A stretch of 64,000 nt of DNA from JABWCQ01 sp964587105 (GTDB taxonomy: Bacteria > Electryoneota > RPQS01). This document shows, in pieces, positions 1 to 9,607 of this stretch. The stretch is from positions 148,155 to 212,154 of the forward strand of contig CAZPKG010000005.1 in assembly GCA_964587105.1 (NCBI GenBank), read 5' to 3'. The position numbers and the translations under genes are program-made. Within the stretch, counting starts at the first letter, position 1; every line of letters begins with the position of its first letter. The notes beneath the pieces are model-generated. The model was given only the letters and a program-made list of their open reading frames with translations. It did no database searches and was not told the DNA's origin.

Positions 1-1553
1 CCCCACCAGTCAGTGTGCGCGTCGGCCTGCTGGAAGGCTATGAACGGGTCACCTTCAGGTACACCGGCCGCTATCGGATCGAAACGCGTTCCGGTGAACT
101 ATTGCGCGAGGCGGATGCTTCGCAACTCAAGTGGCGCGTGCTGCGCGAGAAGAGCACGCCGACGAAGTTTTTGTTCAGCGTGCTTGTGGCCTCGTTTACG
201 ACGCGTGAAGAGGCGATGGCCTTGGCCGAGCAGTTTGAAGACCGGGGTCTGCAAGCGGCGATGCGGCAGATCGGTGGGCCGATTGAAATTGACGGGCAGA
301 TCGTCGGAGACAATACGCTGTATCGCGTGCAGGTGGGGAATTTCCAGATTGAAGAAGACGCGCGGCATCTGCTGGCCAAGCTTGAATTGGATTATGCGCC
401 GAGATTGGTGCGCGAAGTGCTGACGCAATCTTCGGGCAGGCTTGAGATGTTTGATCAGAGCTTGGAACAGCACTACGAAAGCACGGACGGATTCAGATTA
501 GTTCCAGTCGAACCGGAGTCGCGGTTGACGATTTTGGGGGTGCGGATGAACTCGGGTTTTGCTTATGAACCCACTGAAGACCGGACCTACGAGGGGATGA
601 TTGAGTTTTATGTGGATCATGAAGGCGATATCGCGGCGCTGACGGAAATTCCGATTGACGTCTATCTGCGCGGCGTGGTCGCGACTGAAATGCCGGTGGA
701 TTATCCCGAAGAGGCGTTGCGCGCGCAGGCGATTGCCTCGAGGAGCTTGGTGATTGCCACCAAGTCCATCAAGCATCTGAATGATCCGTTTGAACTTTGT
801 GCGCACGTTCATTGTCAGGTTTATAGCGGCGTGACGTATGAGAATCCGACTGTGACCCAAGCGGTGACGGATACGCGCGGGAATATTCTGTTCAATAAAG
901 GCATCGTGGTGGACGCACACTACTCAAAGGTTTGCGGCGGACACACGGAAGACGTGCTGGCAACTTGGATGACACCGCCGGTGTATGCGGGCAAGGGTGT
1001 GCCATGTGATTGCACGGGTGAAATGGAAGTGCCGGATTTGACGACCGAGGGTGGAGCGCGTAGATGGATTCAATCGCGGCCCAAGTCGAGTTGCAATTTG
1101 GACGGTGTAGATTTACCTGTGTCGCGTGCCTATGGCCGCAAACATTTCAGATGGGAAACAACTTTGCTGCGCTCGGAGCTTGAAGAGATTATTCTCACCA
1201 AGACCGGTGTGGATATCGGCATGTTGTACGATATTCTCCCGATTAGGCGCGGGCGGAGTGGCCGCCTAATGGAGGTTGAAGTGCTTGGCTCGCTGGCTAA
1301 TCTCAGGATCAAGCGCGAGTTGCGAATCAGGCGGCAGCTTTCGCACACGGCGTTGGAAAGTTCGGCATTTCTGGTCGAAGTGTTGACTGACTCACAGGGA
1401 AATCCGATGGAGCTTGTGTTTACAGGCGCGGGTTGGGGGCACGGCGTTGGGATGTGTCAGGCAGGTGCCGCGCAAATGGCCAGCCGAGGGATGAGCGCGC
1501 TCCAAATTCTGGTACACTACTATCCCGATTGCATCGTCGAAAAGAAGTACTGA
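1..1553 (+). CDS. SpoIID/LytB domain protein with SPOR-like segment (5' truncated)
   Basis: The frame is open to the window edge, so the true start is probably upstream; the first in-frame GTG is at 15. Numbering from there, residues 51-135 look like a SPOR peptidoglycan-binding fold (FSVLVASF, then YRVQVGNF after a linker). Residues about 195-510 form a SpoIID/LytB domain, with the EIPIDVYLRGVV segment, the YSKVCGGHT segment and a C-terminal GWGHGVGMCQAGA motif. Families with this domain cleave or remodel glycan strands that lack stem peptides; SPOR domains bind such denuded glycan. The combination suggests a cell-wall or division-site protein. Export cannot be judged because the N-terminus is missing. 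Confidence 0.85.
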   Translation, partial: PPVSVRVGLLEGYERVTFRYTGRYRIETRSGELLREADASQLKWRVLREKSTPTKFLFSVLVASFTTREEAMALAEQFEDRGLQAAMRQIGGPIEIDGQIVGDNTLYRVQVGNFQIEEDARHLLAKLELDYAPRLVREVLTQSSGRLEMFDQSLEQHYESTDGFRLVPVEPESRLTILGVRMNSGFAYEPTEDRTYEGMIEFYVDHEGDIAALTEIPIDVYLRGVVATEMPVDYPEEALRAQAIASRSLVIATKSIKHLNDPFELCAHVHCQVYSGVTYENPTVTQAVTDTRGNILFNKGIVVDAHYSKVCGGHTEDVLATWMTPPVYAGKGVPCDCTGEMEVPDLTTEGGARRWIQSRPKSSCNLDGVDLPVSRAYGRKHFRWETTLLRSELEEIILTKTGVDIGMLYDILPIRRGRSGRLMEVEVLGSLANLRIKRELRIRRQLSHTALESSAFLVEVLTDSQGNPMELVFTGAGWGHGVGMCQAGAAQMASRGMSALQILVHYYPDCIVEKKY

Positions 1554-1582
1554 TGATTCACCAACAGCGCTTGCGGTAGTCC

Positions 1583-2476
1583 ATGGTAATTGTCGCCTAC
1601 TTGGCGCTGTGTATAATCTGGGGGACGACCTACCTTGTGATCAAGGTGGCGTTGGAAGGATTTCCACCGTTTCTGTTGGGTGCAGTGCGGTATGCAATCT
1701 CCAGCGCGGTGTTTCTGCCTTTGTTGTATAAGAATCGCGCGGCGCTGCCCAAGAGCAAGTCGCAATGGGGATTTCTTGCGCTGACGGGCGTGCTGATGCT
1801 CGCGGGCGGAAACGGCTTGGTGAATTTTGCCGAACAGTATATGGATTCGGGCTTGACCGCGTTGACGGTAGCAACGAGTCCGACATGGGCCGCGATATTG
1901 GGCGCGCTGTTTTTTCCAAGCACGGAGAAGCTTGACAAGTTCTCTATGCTTGGAATTTTGCTCGCGACGGCGGGCATCTACGTTTTGCATCACAATAATC
2001 TGAGTTTGACGGGGTCGCAGTGGCCGGGAATTGTGGCGGCGCTTGTTTGTCCGATTTTGTGGACATTGGGCTCACTTGGTGTGCGCAGACACGGTAAAGG
2101 GCTTGCGCCGACGACGGTTTCGGCGATTCAGATGCTGGCGGGAGCGGCTGCGTTCGTGGTGATTTCTCTTTCGATCGGTGAATCGTGGGATATTCATCCG
2201 AGCACGAAAGCGATTAGCGCGATGGCCTATTTGATTGTTCTGGGATCCGTTATTGCGATGACGGCTTATGCCTATTTGCTCTCGAAGATTCCGGCGGCCA
2301 AGGCGAATACTTATACGTTGGTGAATCCGTTAATCGCGTTGGCGTCGGGGGCGATTATTCTCGGTGAACCGATTACACCGGAAGTGATTCCCGCAACAAT
2401 CTTGATTATCGCGGGATTGGTAATACTTTATATTATGCGAAATCGCGGCGCGTTGGCCGCGGCAAAGAACAAATAG
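1583..2476 (+). CDS. EamA/DMT-family transporter
   Basis: A 297-residue, very hydrophobic protein with about ten predicted membrane segments arranged as two EamA repeats. The first starts YLALCIIWGTTYLVIKVALE and the second near residue 150 (ALVCPILWTLGSLGVRR). The motif with tryptophan and threonine in helix 1 and the TLVNPLIALASGAIILGE segment near the C-terminus are typical of drug/metabolite exporters. The substrate cannot be inferred. It begins 29 bases after the SpoIID gene and ends just before prfB, probably in the same transcript. Confidence 0.85.
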   Translation: MVIVAYLALCIIWGTTYLVIKVALEGFPPFLLGAVRYAISSAVFLPLLYKNRAALPKSKSQWGFLALTGVLMLAGGNGLVNFAEQYMDSGLTALTVATSPTWAAILGALFFPSTEKLDKFSMLGILLATAGIYVLHHNNLSLTGSQWPGIVAALVCPILWTLGSLGVRRHGKGLAPTTVSAIQMLAGAAAFVVISLSIGESWDIHPSTKAISAMAYLIVLGSVIAMTAYAYLLSKIPAAKANTYTLVNPLIALASGAIILGEPITPEVIPATILIIAGLVILYIMRNRGALAAAKNK

Positions 2477-2482
2477 AGCGAC

Positions 2483-3635
2483 ATGAAACCTGAAGAATTG
2501 ACACAGCAGATTGCGGAGTATCGACCGAAGTTAGATGTCTTGCGGAGGTCGCTTTGACTACTCCAAACGGCTGTCGGAAATTGAACGATTAGAGACGCTG
2601 TCAGGCGGAGCGGGTTTTTGGGACGACCAAGAGCAGGCGCAAAAGGTGCTCCGACAGATTTCCGAGCACAAGTCATGGGTGCAGGCCTATCGCAAAGTGG
2701 AAACGGCGTTGGGGGATTTGGATGCACTGCGCGAGTTAGCTCAAGAGTCACCTGACGAATTCGGTTCGGACGATTTGGATAACGAAGCGAAGAAATTCGC
2801 GGAACTGTTTGACGACTTGGAAACGCGCGCGATGTTGAAAGACTCAAACGACACTCGCAGCGCGATTATTCATATACATCCGGGAGCAGGGGGAACAGAA
2901 TCATCGGATTGGGCTGAGATGCTGTTCCGCATGTATATGCGATGGACTGAACAGCGCGGATGGAAGACCGACGTGCTCGATTTGGAACCGGCTGAAGAGG
3001 CGGGCATAAAGTCGGCAGTGATTGAAGTTTCGGGCGAGTTTGCCTACGGCTATTGCAAAGCAGAGACGGGTGTGCATCGGTTGGTGCGCATCTCTCCGTT
3101 TGACTCCAACGCGCGTCGGCACACGTCGTTTGCGAGCGTGTTTGTGTATCCTGAAGTCGAAGAAGTGCCCGAAATCGAGGTACGGCCCGAGGATTTGCGG
3201 ATAGATACGTTTCGCGCGTCCGGCGCGGGCGGACAACATGTCAATCGAACGGAGTCGGCGATTCGCATCACGCATATTCCGACTAACATCGTGGTGACGT
3301 GTCAGACGGATCGCTCGCAGCATCGCAACAAGGATTCGGCGATGAAAGTTTTGTATGCGAGGCTGTATCAAAAGTATCTCGACGACGAGCGGGCCAAGAA
3401 CGCCAACATCGAAAATTCCAAGACGGATATCGCGTGGGGGCATCAGATTCGCTCATATGTGTTCCAGCCGTACCAGATGGTGAAAGATCATCGCACAGGC
3501 GTGGAAACGTCGAGTATTCAGAAAGTGATGGATGGGGACTTGGATGAATTCGTACGCGCATTTTTGCTGTTGGGCGCGCAGGGCAAGTTTGCGCGCTCGC
3601 GGCAGCAAGCCTCGAATGATGAAGACGATCTGTAA
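2483..3635 (+). CDS. prfB: Peptide chain release factor 2, with programmed +1 frameshift
   Basis: Release factor 2 ends translation at UGA and UAA. The gene is in two frames. Frame one runs from ATG 2483 (MKPEELTQQIAEYRP...) to codon 24 (CTT, 2552-2554), where an in-frame TGA lies at 2555-2557. Skipping one base gives GAC at 2556 and an open frame to 3635, about 383 residues in all. The second frame carries the SPF stop-codon recognition motif (RISPFDSN) and the GGQ catalytic motif (SGAGGQHVNRT). The shift site matches the classical autoregulatory signal, so this is one intact gene rather than a pseudogene. A start within the second frame (2535) would lose the normal N-terminus. Confidence 0.96.
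2544..2558 (+). promoter_or_regulatory. prfB programmed +1 frameshift site
   Basis: A Shine-Dalgarno-like GGAGG (2544-2548), a three-base spacer, then CTT TGA C (2552-2558). The spacing matches the known RF2 recoding signal, in which slow UGA decoding at low RF2 lets the ribosome slip from CTT to TTT. It gives negative feedback on RF2 level. Confidence 0.95.
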
Positions 3636-3657
3636 ACAATAAACAGGGAGAAACCGA

Positions 3658-5712
3658 ATGAAGCGATTTGTAATTCTGATTGTGCTGTTGCTGGCTGTGT
3701 GTGCCTTTGCAAAGCCAAAACCTCTGGGCGCCGACGGCGAACCCTACTATGAGTTCGTGCCGAATCATGTCTTGGTGGCATTTTCAAAGGCCATCCCGCA
3801 AGCAAAGATCGACGAGATCATCACGCGGAGCGGCGGCAAGGTGGGCAGCTATTCAGAGTTATTAGACTTCTATCGGGTCGAGATGAGCACGTCCGCGCGG
3901 GAAGGCGTAGAGTATTTTCGTTCGCAGGACGACGTGCTGTGGGCTAACTACAACTATGTCGCGCACATGCAATTCGTGCCGAATGATCAATACTATTCGT
4001 ATCAATGGCACTATCCGTTGATCGGAATGGAGCAGGCTTGGGATATTACGCGCGGCGATCCGAGCGTTGTAGTGGCGGTGTTGGATCAGGGATGGCAGTT
4101 TGATCACGAAGATTTCGCGGGAGTTGCGCGCATAAGTCCGCGCGACTTCATCGGCAACGATAATAATCCCGAAGAACCGAATCTTCAGGATTCACACGGT
4201 ATGCACACGGCGGGAACAATATTCGCCTCTACAAATAACAGCACAGGAGTTGCGGGCGTCGCGCCGCTTTGCACTTTGATGCCTGTGCGCGTGTTGGACA
4301 ATACCGGTTCAGGTTCGATTGAAGCGATCGCGAACGGCTTTGCATGGGCCGCGCAACAGGGCGCCGACGTCGTTAATGCAAGTTTAGGTTTTAGCAACCC
4401 CAACAATAATCCTCCTGTTGATCCGGGCCAGCCGCTGACGGGCGCGGTGCAGCAGTGCGCGGCGGCGAATGTGGTGATGGCGGTTTCTTCGGGCAATGAT
4501 AATGCGGACTATGTTTCATATCCGGGGGCGTACACGGCGTGCATCGCGGTCGGCGCAACGGCGATAGATAATGCGATCGCGCCTTATTCGAACAGAGGAA
4601 CCGAACTTGACATTACTGCGCCGGGCGGCAATACCGATCAGGATTTAAATCAAGATGGTTATGTTGACGGTGTGCTCTCGACCGTGCGCAATGGTGATGG
4701 AGACTCCTATGTGTTTTGGCAAGGTACATCAATGGCCGCTCCGCATGTTGCCGGTCTCGCCGCTTTGATCTTAGCGCATGGTTGTCCTCCGGATCGCGTG
4801 CGTGACGCATTGCAAAACACTGCGGTTGATCTCGGCGCTCCGGGTTGGGACGTCGTGTTTGGATATGGCCGCATCAACGCACAGGCCGCCTTGCAATATA
4901 ACTGTTCAGGCGGCGGCGGCGGTGAAACGGTGTTGTTTGACGGCCCGATGGAAAACAACTCTGAGGGATGGACGGTTTCCGAACAAGGACAAAACGGCGT
5001 GGGTTGGAGATTTTTGGATTTTGGCGCGCCTGATTGCGGTGCGACTCCTCACGGTGGTCAGAATGGCCTGTGGCACGATGACGAACAGGGAGTCGGTTTG
5101 TTGGACGATTGGCTGTACACTCCACAAATCACCATTCCGTCGAATGCAGTCTCGGTCGCGCTGACATTTTGGCAGCGCAACTGTTACGTCACACCGCAGT
5201 ATTACGATTTGCACGCACTCTACTACTCGACCGATGGAAACAATTTCACACAGATTGTCGAGCTTGATGATCAAGCTCAGTCTTGGGAACAGGTTTCGAT
5301 TGACGCATCCGCGCTGGCGGGAAACAACGTTTATTTTGGTTGGCGCTATCGCGGCGACTACGCAACCGAGTGGTTTTTGGATGACGTGCGGGTAACGGCG
5401 ACGACGAGTTCCGACGCAGCGCCGCGCAGTGACTACGTCATACCGGCGGAATTTACTCTGGGGAATCCGTTCCCGAATCCGTTTAACAATGTGGTGCAAA
5501 TTCCGTTTGAAGTGTCCCAGCCCCGCGAACTTACGCTGTCCGTTTACAACGTTACGGGGCAAAAAGTGGCAACGCTTGTCAACAATAAAAAGCTTGCCGC
5601 CGGCGCGCATCGCGTGACGTGGCAGGCCGATCAAGTTGCAAGCGGTGTATATCTGGTGCAACTGACAAACGGCTCGCGCACCTTGACGCAGAAGATTTTG
5701 CTGGTGAAATAA
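3658..5712 (+). CDS. Secreted S8 subtilisin-like serine peptidase with T9SS sorting domain
   Basis: A 684-residue exported protease. A signal peptide covers residues 1-18. Residues about 25-105 resemble an inhibitor-type propeptide (YEFVPNHVLVAFSKA). The subtilase domain follows, with the catalytic triad at Asp143 (VLDQGWQFDH), His180 (DSHGMHTAG) and Ser358 (GTSMAAPHVAG), and an SSGN oxyanion segment near 280. A jelly-roll-like region spans about 420-590. The C-terminal 85 residues (NPFPNPFNNVVQIPF ... GVYLVQL ... ILLVK) form a type A T9SS sorting domain. It is probably released or anchored at the cell surface by the T9SS encoded elsewhere in this window. A good AGGGAGAA site precedes the ATG. 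Confidence 0.95.
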   Translation: MKRFVILIVLLLAVCAFAKPKPLGADGEPYYEFVPNHVLVAFSKAIPQAKIDEIITRSGGKVGSYSELLDFYRVEMSTSAREGVEYFRSQDDVLWANYNYVAHMQFVPNDQYYSYQWHYPLIGMEQAWDITRGDPSVVVAVLDQGWQFDHEDFAGVARISPRDFIGNDNNPEEPNLQDSHGMHTAGTIFASTNNSTGVAGVAPLCTLMPVRVLDNTGSGSIEAIANGFAWAAQQGADVVNASLGFSNPNNNPPVDPGQPLTGAVQQCAAANVVMAVSSGNDNADYVSYPGAYTACIAVGATAIDNAIAPYSNRGTELDITAPGGNTDQDLNQDGYVDGVLSTVRNGDGDSYVFWQGTSMAAPHVAGLAALILAHGCPPDRVRDALQNTAVDLGAPGWDVVFGYGRINAQAALQYNCSGGGGGETVLFDGPMENNSEGWTVSEQGQNGVGWRFLDFGAPDCGATPHGGQNGLWHDDEQGVGLLDDWLYTPQITIPSNAVSVALTFWQRNCYVTPQYYDLHALYYSTDGNNFTQIVELDDQAQSWEQVSIDASALAGNNVYFGWRYRGDYATEWFLDDVRVTATTSSDAAPRSDYVIPAEFTLGNPFPNPFNNVVQIPFEVSQPRELTLSVYNVTGQKVATLVNNKKLAAGAHRVTWQADQVASGVYLVQLTNGSRTLTQKILLVK

Positions 5713-5718
5713 CCCGCC

Positions 5719-6879
5719 TTGACTCCGCATACGCTCTCATTGCCGAACGTGATGTCGGCCGATGAAGTTCAACCTCATCGGCCGACTTTTGCGCGCATCT
5801 ATCGAGATGCGATTGCGGGGAATTTCAAACGGTTTCGCGAGCTTGCTCCGCAATCGCAATTGATGGCCGTGGTGAAAGCAGATGCTTATGGACACGGCCT
5901 GCTGCATTGCGCAAAACTGTTCAGCGAGTTAGGCACGGACAGTTTCGGAGTTGGTTTTGTCGAAGAGGGGATCGTCCTCAGACGAGCCGGGATTCGCGAG
6001 CCGATTCTTGTACTGGGCGGAATTGTCGGCTCGCAGATTGAATTGTTTCTCGAATACGATTTGGATTTGACGGCAAGCTCGCTATTTAAACTTGAAGCGA
6101 TTGAACGCGCGGCACAGGCAGCAGGTAAAGTCGCGAGGGTGCAACTCAAGATTGACACGGGAATGAACCGGATCGGGCAGAATTTTCGCACGGCGGAGAG
6201 TCTGCTCCGCGCGGCAAAAAATTCCAAGCATGTGCTGGTAACAGGAATCTATTCGCATTTGGCGACGGCGGAAGAGGTCGATCAGAGCTTCGCCCGCTTG
6301 CAGATATCACGGTTTGCAGAGATTCGCGAACTTGCCGACAGCATTGGATTCAGAGATGTAGTTTATCATCTTGCCAACTCTGCCGGAGCGATTCGCTTTG
6401 CCGATGCGCGGCTTGATTTGATTCGGCCGGGACTTGGCCTCTATGGCCAACACGCCGCAAGCGCATTGCAATCGGAATTCCCGCTCCTCCCTGCTCATCA
6501 GTTGGTGAGCGAAATTGTGTATGTGAAGGGTGTACGCAAGGGTGAGGGAGTCAGCTATAATTTGCGCTGGACGGCTCCGGAGAATGTTTGGGTTGCGACC
6601 ATTCCAGTGGGATACGGCGACGGATATCCGCGTTTGCTCTCGAACAAAGCAAATGTGTTGATTGGCGGAAAGAGATATCCTATTGTCGGAACGGTGTGCA
6701 TGGATCAATTCATGGTGAATCTGGGACATGACAAACGCGCCGTCGGCGACGAAGTTGTGTTGTGGGGGAAACAGGGTGAAGACGAGATTTCGCTTTGGGA
6801 GTTGTGCGAGGCGGCAGGGTTTATTCCCTATGAACTGCCAATTTATTTGACGGGAAGAGTGCCGAGGCTGTTTGTATGA
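5719..6879 (+). CDS. alr: Alanine racemase
   Basis: Interconverts L- and D-alanine for peptidoglycan synthesis, using PLP. The PLP lysine is Lys53 in AVVKADAYGHG, and the second catalytic residue is the tyrosine near 280 in GEGVSYN. The VGYGDGYPR and VCMDQFMVNLG segments are also typical. The length (386) fits the family. The listed start is TTG at 5719; GTG 5749 or ATG 5752 are in frame and equally plausible, losing only a non-conserved tail. The stop codon overlaps the start of the next gene as ATGA, which implies translational coupling. Confidence 0.96.
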   Translation: MTPHTLSLPNVMSADEVQPHRPTFARIYRDAIAGNFKRFRELAPQSQLMAVVKADAYGHGLLHCAKLFSELGTDSFGVGFVEEGIVLRRAGIREPILVLGGIVGSQIELFLEYDLDLTASSLFKLEAIERAAQAAGKVARVQLKIDTGMNRIGQNFRTAESLLRAAKNSKHVLVTGIYSHLATAEEVDQSFARLQISRFAEIRELADSIGFRDVVYHLANSAGAIRFADARLDLIRPGLGLYGQHAASALQSEFPLLPAHQLVSEIVYVKGVRKGEGVSYNLRWTAPENVWVATIPVGYGDGYPRLLSNKANVLIGGKRYPIVGTVCMDQFMVNLGHDKRAVGDEVVLWGKQGEDEISLWELCEAAGFIPYELPIYLTGRVPRLFV

Positions 6880-8300
6880 AGGAAACAAAAGGCAAAAGTT
6901 ACTTGGGGGACTTTTGGTTTCCAAGCAAGCCAGAACGCAAAGTACGTGGAAAGCTTATTATAGACGATTCCAATAAGTCTTCGCTTCAAACTGATGGTGC
7001 GCTTGAGGGTAACACATCAGATGATATCAATTCCTTTCCTCGAAGTCCAAAGCCAGACCTTGTAATTTGGGGTGAATTGGATGCGGGGGGAGTGGTCACC
7101 CTTTTTGACGTAATCCATTCCAGTGGGCATACATCTCCTTTTCGATGGGAAAGATACCAAGCAACTTACAACTCGCCTTTATGCGTCATGGGCGGACACT
7201 TCTCCCTCAAATCCGATTTGAAAGTAAGGGTGTTAAAACTATACTTCACAAATTTACGCGAATGGATTTGTTTCAGCCCTTTTGATTATTCAATTCACAA
7301 GAAAGGTGAAGATATTGTTAAGATAAAGCATTGGCACGAGGAACAGTTTCGTATTTCTACGTCAATAGATTTTTGTATACAGTGTGGAATATCTCAAACG
7401 GCTGGGCCACTTGAGTTTCGGGCAGAAATCTTAGCTTGGGTTGCGTTAGTGTCAACTGACTCGCTAACACTCGATGAATGGTCACCACACGTAAATTCAT
7501 TCCAAAGGTTATTAATTTTTGCCTCCTCAAAACGTTCTATCGTTGAAAAGCTGCATGCATTCCCAATCACGCAAAATGAAGACGAATTGAACATATTCAT
7601 GCAAGTATCATTGCGCAATGTTGAAAAGCTTACGTCGAGGGAATTTCTATTTAGCTGGGATGACATCCTGTCAGATCGTAGGGGAGAGTTTCTGTCTAAG
7701 TGGTTCACACTTAATACTGATTTTGAGCAAGTGGTAAGTCTTTATATATCGAGCATAATTTGGAAGGATTCAAGCCAGTATCATGTTTTTCAGGTGTTAG
7801 TTCAGGCAATTGAGGCTTTTCACCGCGGCAAGTTTGATAGGCCACGCGTACCCAAAGGAGAGTTTAGAGTTTTGTGTGATGAAGTACGCAAAACCATCAG
7901 TCAAGTAAAGGATGATGAGTGGAAAAGTAGATTTGCAACCGCAGTTTCAAACACTAACACACTTTCTTTGAGGGAGCGGATTGAAGAATTGCTTAATAAA
8001 TATTCAATCGGAGCATCTGCTCTAATTGATAATAATGATAAGTTTGCAATGTTAATTTCAAAAACTCGAAATTTCCTTGCGCATAGAGGTGATGATCAAG
8101 ATTTTGTGATCCATGAACGTGATATTTTTTGGTTCAATGAAGCAATGCGACACTTGCTTCAAATTGCTATCTTAGTTGAACTTGGTTATGTTGAAACGGA
8201 TGCTGTTTCAATGATTCGTGAACATTCATTGAATCACAATCTGAAAAAATCACTCCGGTTGACTTCAGAAAAATACTTTCCCGATGATCCGCCTTGCTAA
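6876..8300 (+). CDS. ApeA-like HEPN-domain protein, candidate anti-phage RNase
   Basis: A 474-residue protein. Residues about 10-160 resemble the ApeA N-terminal domain (DLVIWGELDAGGVVTLFDV, then a G-x-H-F sheet). The last 120 residues look like a helical HEPN domain with the R-x4-H ribonuclease signature at Arg398-His403 (RNFLAH). ApeA proteins are known single-gene anti-phage systems that are thought to cleave RNA. The gene is visibly more AT-rich than its neighbours. It shares ATGA with alr upstream and overlaps the following GNAT gene by 17 bases, so it has no room for its own promoter. Family assignment is by motif and layout only. Confidence 0.6.
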   Translation: MKETKGKSYLGDFWFPSKPERKVRGKLIIDDSNKSSLQTDGALEGNTSDDINSFPRSPKPDLVIWGELDAGGVVTLFDVIHSSGHTSPFRWERYQATYNSPLCVMGGHFSLKSDLKVRVLKLYFTNLREWICFSPFDYSIHKKGEDIVKIKHWHEEQFRISTSIDFCIQCGISQTAGPLEFRAEILAWVALVSTDSLTLDEWSPHVNSFQRLLIFASSKRSIVEKLHAFPITQNEDELNIFMQVSLRNVEKLTSREFLFSWDDILSDRRGEFLSKWFTLNTDFEQVVSLYISSIIWKDSSQYHVFQVLVQAIEAFHRGKFDRPRVPKGEFRVLCDEVRKTISQVKDDEWKSRFATAVSNTNTLSLRERIEELLNKYSIGASALIDNNDKFAMLISKTRNFLAHRGDDQDFVIHERDIFWFNEAMRHLLQIAILVELGYVETDAVSMIREHSLNHNLKKSLRLTSEKYFPDDPPC

Positions 8301-8838
8301 TCCTTCCGACGCCGCGCAGATTTTGGATATTTACGCGCCGATCATTCGACACACGGCAATAACGTTTGAGTATGAGATTCCGGAGGTCGAGGAGTTTGAA
8401 GAGCGAATCCGGAAGACCTCTGAGTTCTATCCGTATTTGGTGTGGGAAGAGCACCGCGAGATTTTAGGCTATACGTATGCCACGCGGTTTCGTTCTCGTA
8501 AGGCCTATGACTGGATTTGCGAATCGGCGATATACATCTCTGAAAGCGCGCGCGGCAAAGGCCTTGGTCAAAAGCTCTATTTGAAACTGTTTGACTGTCT
8601 GCGCGCGCAAGGTTTGGTTTCGGTTGTCGCTGTGGTAAGGCCGCATGCTCAAACAGTGGATTTTCATGAGGCTTTGGGATTTCAGAAAGTTGGAGTTATT
8701 CCCTTCGGTGGATATAAGCACAACGAATGGCACGATGCAGGCTTCTGGCAGCTTGTGCTGTTTGACCCGGCGCCGACGTCGCCCGCTCCGGTGAAGCCAT
8801 TTCCCAGTATTTCTCATTTGATCTCGCTCGATGCCTAA
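8284..8838 (+). CDS. GNAT acetyltransferase, phosphinothricin acetyltransferase-like
   Basis: A 184-residue GNAT enzyme. The acetyl-CoA binding motif A is SARGKGLGQKLY (about 88-99). The start (MIRLANPSDAAQILDIYAPII) and the middle HTAITFEYE segment match the phosphinothricin/methionine-sulfone acetyltransferase subgroup, as does GFQKVGVIPFGGYK near the C-terminus. The real substrate is probably an amino-acid analogue or other amine. It overlaps the HEPN gene by 17 bases and the SDR gene by 8 bases, so all three are probably co-translated. Confidence 0.88.
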   Translation: MIRLANPSDAAQILDIYAPIIRHTAITFEYEIPEVEEFEERIRKTSEFYPYLVWEEHREILGYTYATRFRSRKAYDWICESAIYISESARGKGLGQKLYLKLFDCLRAQGLVSVVAVVRPHAQTVDFHEALGFQKVGVIPFGGYKHNEWHDAGFWQLVLFDPAPTSPAPVKPFPSISHLISLDA

Positions 8839-9607
8839 AACGGCTTTGATCACGGGCGCATCGAGCGGAATCGGGCTTGAATTGGCGAAGCTGTTCGCGC
8901 GGGATAAGATCAATTTGGTGCTGGTTGCCCGGAGTGCGGAGCGACTTGATGAAATTGCGCGCGATTTGTCGGCGCAGTTCGGGGTTGCGACCGTTGTCAT
9001 GATCGCCGATCTTTCCCAACCCAATTCCGCCGTGGAATTATTTCGCGAAACTCAAGTACGCGGTCTGACGATTGACTATCTCGTGAACAACGCGGGGTTT
9101 GGAATTCTTGATAGATTTCTGAATACGGACCTGAGTCGCGAACTCGAGATGATTCAATTACACGTGGCGACGACAACGACGCTGACGAAGCTTTATGCCA
9201 CCGAGATGACCGCGCATGGAGAGGGCAAAATTCTGAATGTGGCCTCGACAGCGGCCTTTCAGCCGGGACCGTGGATGGCTGTTTACTACGCGACCAAAGC
9301 CTATATGCTGAGTTACAGCGAAGCGGCTAACGAGGCCCTGCGTAGTTCGGGTGTGACCGTGACATGCCTCTGTCCGGGACCGACACCGACGAATTTTCAG
9401 GTCAGGGCGAAGAATCGCAAGAAGGGAATTTTGCGACATGTCAAGACGTCCGCTGAATATGTTGCTCTGAGTGGTTACAGGGCTATGCACGCCGGGAAGC
9501 CACTTGTGATCCCCGGTGTTCTGAATCAAATCGGGGTGTTTGCCGTTCGTATTCTGCCGCGCAGAGTGGTCACCTATCTTTCGCGCAAGGCCTCAGAAAA
9601 ATCGTAA
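8831..9607 (+). CDS. Short-chain dehydrogenase/reductase
   Basis: A classical SDR of 258 residues. The NAD(P)-binding motif is TGASSGIG (8-15), the NNAG motif is at 86-89, and the catalytic set is Ser139 and Tyr152-x3-Lys156 (VYYATKAY). ALITGASSGIGLELAKLFA and the PGPTPTNF segment resemble DltE/YqjQ-type SDRs. An arginine at position 34 after the second strand (LVARS) favours NADPH. The substrate is unknown. Confidence 0.92.
   Translation: MPKTALITGASSGIGLELAKLFARDKINLVLVARSAERLDEIARDLSAQFGVATVVMIADLSQPNSAVELFRETQVRGLTIDYLVNNAGFGILDRFLNTDLSRELEMIQLHVATTTTLTKLYATEMTAHGEGKILNVASTAAFQPGPWMAVYYATKAYMLSYSEAANEALRSSGVTVTCLCPGPTPTNFQVRAKNRKKGILRHVKTSAEYVALSGYRAMHAGKPLVIPGVLNQIGVFAVRILPRRVVTYLSRKASEKS

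Noticed and set aside
2555..2557. In-frame TGA in prfB taken as a pseudogene or sequencing error
   Set aside because: The surrounding site is the known programmed frameshift signal and the downstream frame has all motifs of an intact RF2.
4906..5730. 274-residue ORF on the minus strand inside the subtilase gene
   Set aside because: It overlaps fully a gene with complete catalytic triad, and has no recognisable motif.
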